DNA of 64,000 nucleotides from Yponomeuta sedellus. Its lineage: Eukaryota > Arthropoda > Insecta > Lepidoptera > Yponomeutidae. Below, in pieces: positions 62,817 through 64,000 of the stretch; position 1 is the first letter of the stretch; every line of letters starts with the position of its first letter. The stretch spans positions 15,124,768-15,188,767 of the forward strand of contig OW203745.1 of assembly GCA_934045075.1 (NCBI GenBank), written 5' to 3'. The notes beneath the pieces were generated by a model. The model was not told the origin of the DNA, ran no database searches, and saw only the letters and a program-made list of their open reading frames with translations. The position numbers and the translations under genes are program-made.

Positions 62817-64000
62817 ATGGCTTCATTAGTGAAATGTAATACGTGTAATATCGTAATTGACGAATTATTATCTTACATGCAAAATAAAATCTCAGTAATT
62901 GACGAGGATACCCTGGTTAGAATATGTGTGTCGTCGTTTAAAAGTGATGAAATTAAACGTTCAAAGTCGTTACTGTTTGAATCAGTGCCCTCGGATAAAC
63001 GCAATATTTCCCGTAGAAAGCAAGGAAAAGAAAGTCGTGACCTAGAAGACATGATATCTCTACTTAAGGGATCAGATCCTGAAATTATACCAGTATTTGT
63101 GGCACGAGACCTGGAAAAACTGCCTCCGGTGACTTTTGACCATCTGGACGTCACAAAGCTTTTAAAGGATCTCCTTATTCTTCAGAATGAGTTAAAGGAT
63201 ATAAAGACCAGGTACGCCACCTTGGACCAACTTGAAGAGGCGAAACGGGAGCTGAGAAAATCAATTACTTCAGATCAATCGACTCCAAACAGATACCGAA
63301 GTATACAAATAAATAACATACGTGGTGCATACCTAGATAGTGGCCCTATCGGTTTATCACCGTTAGATACTACTATTATGGCAAATACCAGTATGGTATC
63401 GAATACACCTTTGATAGAAATTGGAGGTAGTTTGAAAAAAGACCCCCAGCTGTTCGGCAATGGAACCGTTATCGATGTGGGAGTAATTAATGAGTCAGAG
63501 GTGACGAATGCATGTGAAATGGCCGCAGAGGCTACCCCGACTCTGCTAGCCTCGCAAGAAATCGATACGGCGCCAAGTGAGGGAGAAACGGATCAGCTGT
63601 CTACTAAGAACAATAACAACCCATCCGCTGATAACAAGCGATCGTTCGTGGACGTCTTATCAAAAAAACATGACGCACAAGGCAGGTGGGTAACTGTTAC
63701 AAAAAAGAAGAAAAAATCTATTAATAGATTCTCTGGCAAGATGGGTGTAGCCGGTAGTATGAATGGAACGACTTTCAGAGCGGCGGATAAAAATATACCT
63801 ATTTTTATTACAAATATACATAAAGATGCACAGGAAGCGGATATTGCACAGCACATCCTTTTGAAAACTCAAGAAAATGTTTCATTGGAAGAGATTAAAA
63901 TGGCAAAGCCCACCAACCATAAAGCCTACAAGCTTTTTGTGCCAGAACATAAAGCTTCATTATTTCTTGATGAAAGCTTATGGCCAACAGGCATAATTTT
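62817..64000 (+). CDS. LINE ORF1 protein, partial (runs off the window)
   Basis: ATG at 62817 opens a frame with no stop to the window end (394 codons). The start 'MASLVKCNTCNIVIDELLSY' has a CxxC pair (C7, C10). Then come 'DLEDMISLLKGSDPEIIPVF' (about 75-100), a helical stretch around 'LKDLLILQNELKDIKTRYAT' (likely coiled coil), a basic 'RWVTVTKKKKKS' (about 289-301) and an RRM-like segment 'IPIFITNIHKDAQEADIAQH' ... 'LWPTGIIF' (about 327-394). This layout is known from ORF1 proteins of lepidopteran Jockey-like LINEs, which bind the element's RNA and help reverse transcription. No frameshift is seen, so the element may be intact; ORF2 would lie beyond 64000. A host gene is much less likely. 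Confidence 0.7.
   Translation, partial: MASLVKCNTCNIVIDELLSYMQNKISVIDEDTLVRICVSSFKSDEIKRSKSLLFESVPSDKRNISRRKQGKESRDLEDMISLLKGSDPEIIPVFVARDLEKLPPVTFDHLDVTKLLKDLLILQNELKDIKTRYATLDQLEEAKRELRKSITSDQSTPNRYRSIQINNIRGAYLDSGPIGLSPLDTTIMANTSMVSNTPLIEIGGSLKKDPQLFGNGTVIDVGVINESEVTNACEMAAEATPTLLASQEIDTAPSEGETDQLSTKNNNNPSADNKRSFVDVLSKKHDAQGRWVTVTKKKKKSINRFSGKMGVAGSMNGTTFRAADKNIPIFITNIHKDAQEADIAQHILLKTQENVSLEEIKMAKPTNHKAYKLFVPEHKASLFLDESLWPTGII

Overview
The window looks like AT-rich nuclear DNA of an arthropod, most probably a moth or butterfly (Lepidoptera). The grounds are its repeats: tRNA-derived SINEs with A and B boxes, RTE-type LINE ends coding for '...FAQQWD' or 'vQQWTS', Jockey/CR1-like LINEs, many foldback MITEs and long simple repeats. 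There are no operons, ribosome binding sites, CRISPR arrays or bacterial-type genes. Most of the short open frames are translations of repeats.

One host gene can be supported. It lies on the + strand and spans at least 4.5-46.3 kb. Five exons have good splice sites and mutually compatible phases: a complete six-cysteine EGF-like module (4527-4643), an acidic linker (18517-18896), a short cysteine-rich segment (20180-20288) and two exons coding for the first part of a laminin-G domain (43933-44134 and 46203-46347). The phases chain 1/1, 1/0, 0/1, 1/2, 2/0. The product would be an extracellular EGF/laminin-G protein of the pikachurin, agrin or perlecan kind. Both ends of the gene lie outside what I can recognise, and nearly all the rest of 4.5-46 kb is intron filled with mobile elements.

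Mobile elements by class. (1) A nearly intact, 5'-truncated LINE ORF2 on the - strand (25668-28472), and an open LINE ORF1 running off the right end (62817-64000). (2) LINE 3' remnants at 16.9, 22.7, 23.2, 25.2, 43.7, 44.5, 53.5 and 60.7 kb. (3) Dispersed families, labelled here SINE-A (about 360 bp, some 20 copies), SINE-B (tRNA-like, often as inverted dimers), SINE-C (five copies, all on the - strand), SINE-D, SINE-E and SINE-F, and repeat G. (4) MITE or foldback families M, N, P, Q and S, and others. (5) An LTR end with a tRNA-Lys-type primer binding site near 6.25 kb. (6) Long simple repeats at 17.4, 46.1, 50.1 and 61.7 kb.

The most unusual signals are structural. SINEs are repeatedly found as inverted (snap-back) dimers, and three of these dimers are enclosed by 11-14 bp direct repeats, as if the dimer was inserted in one event. 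A near-perfect palindrome with arms of about 219 bp lies at 13.0-13.45 kb. At two exons of the EGF/laminin-G gene, sequence around the 5' splice site appears to have been tandemly amplified. I found no new multi-gene system. All calls come from reading the sequence, with no alignment or database search.
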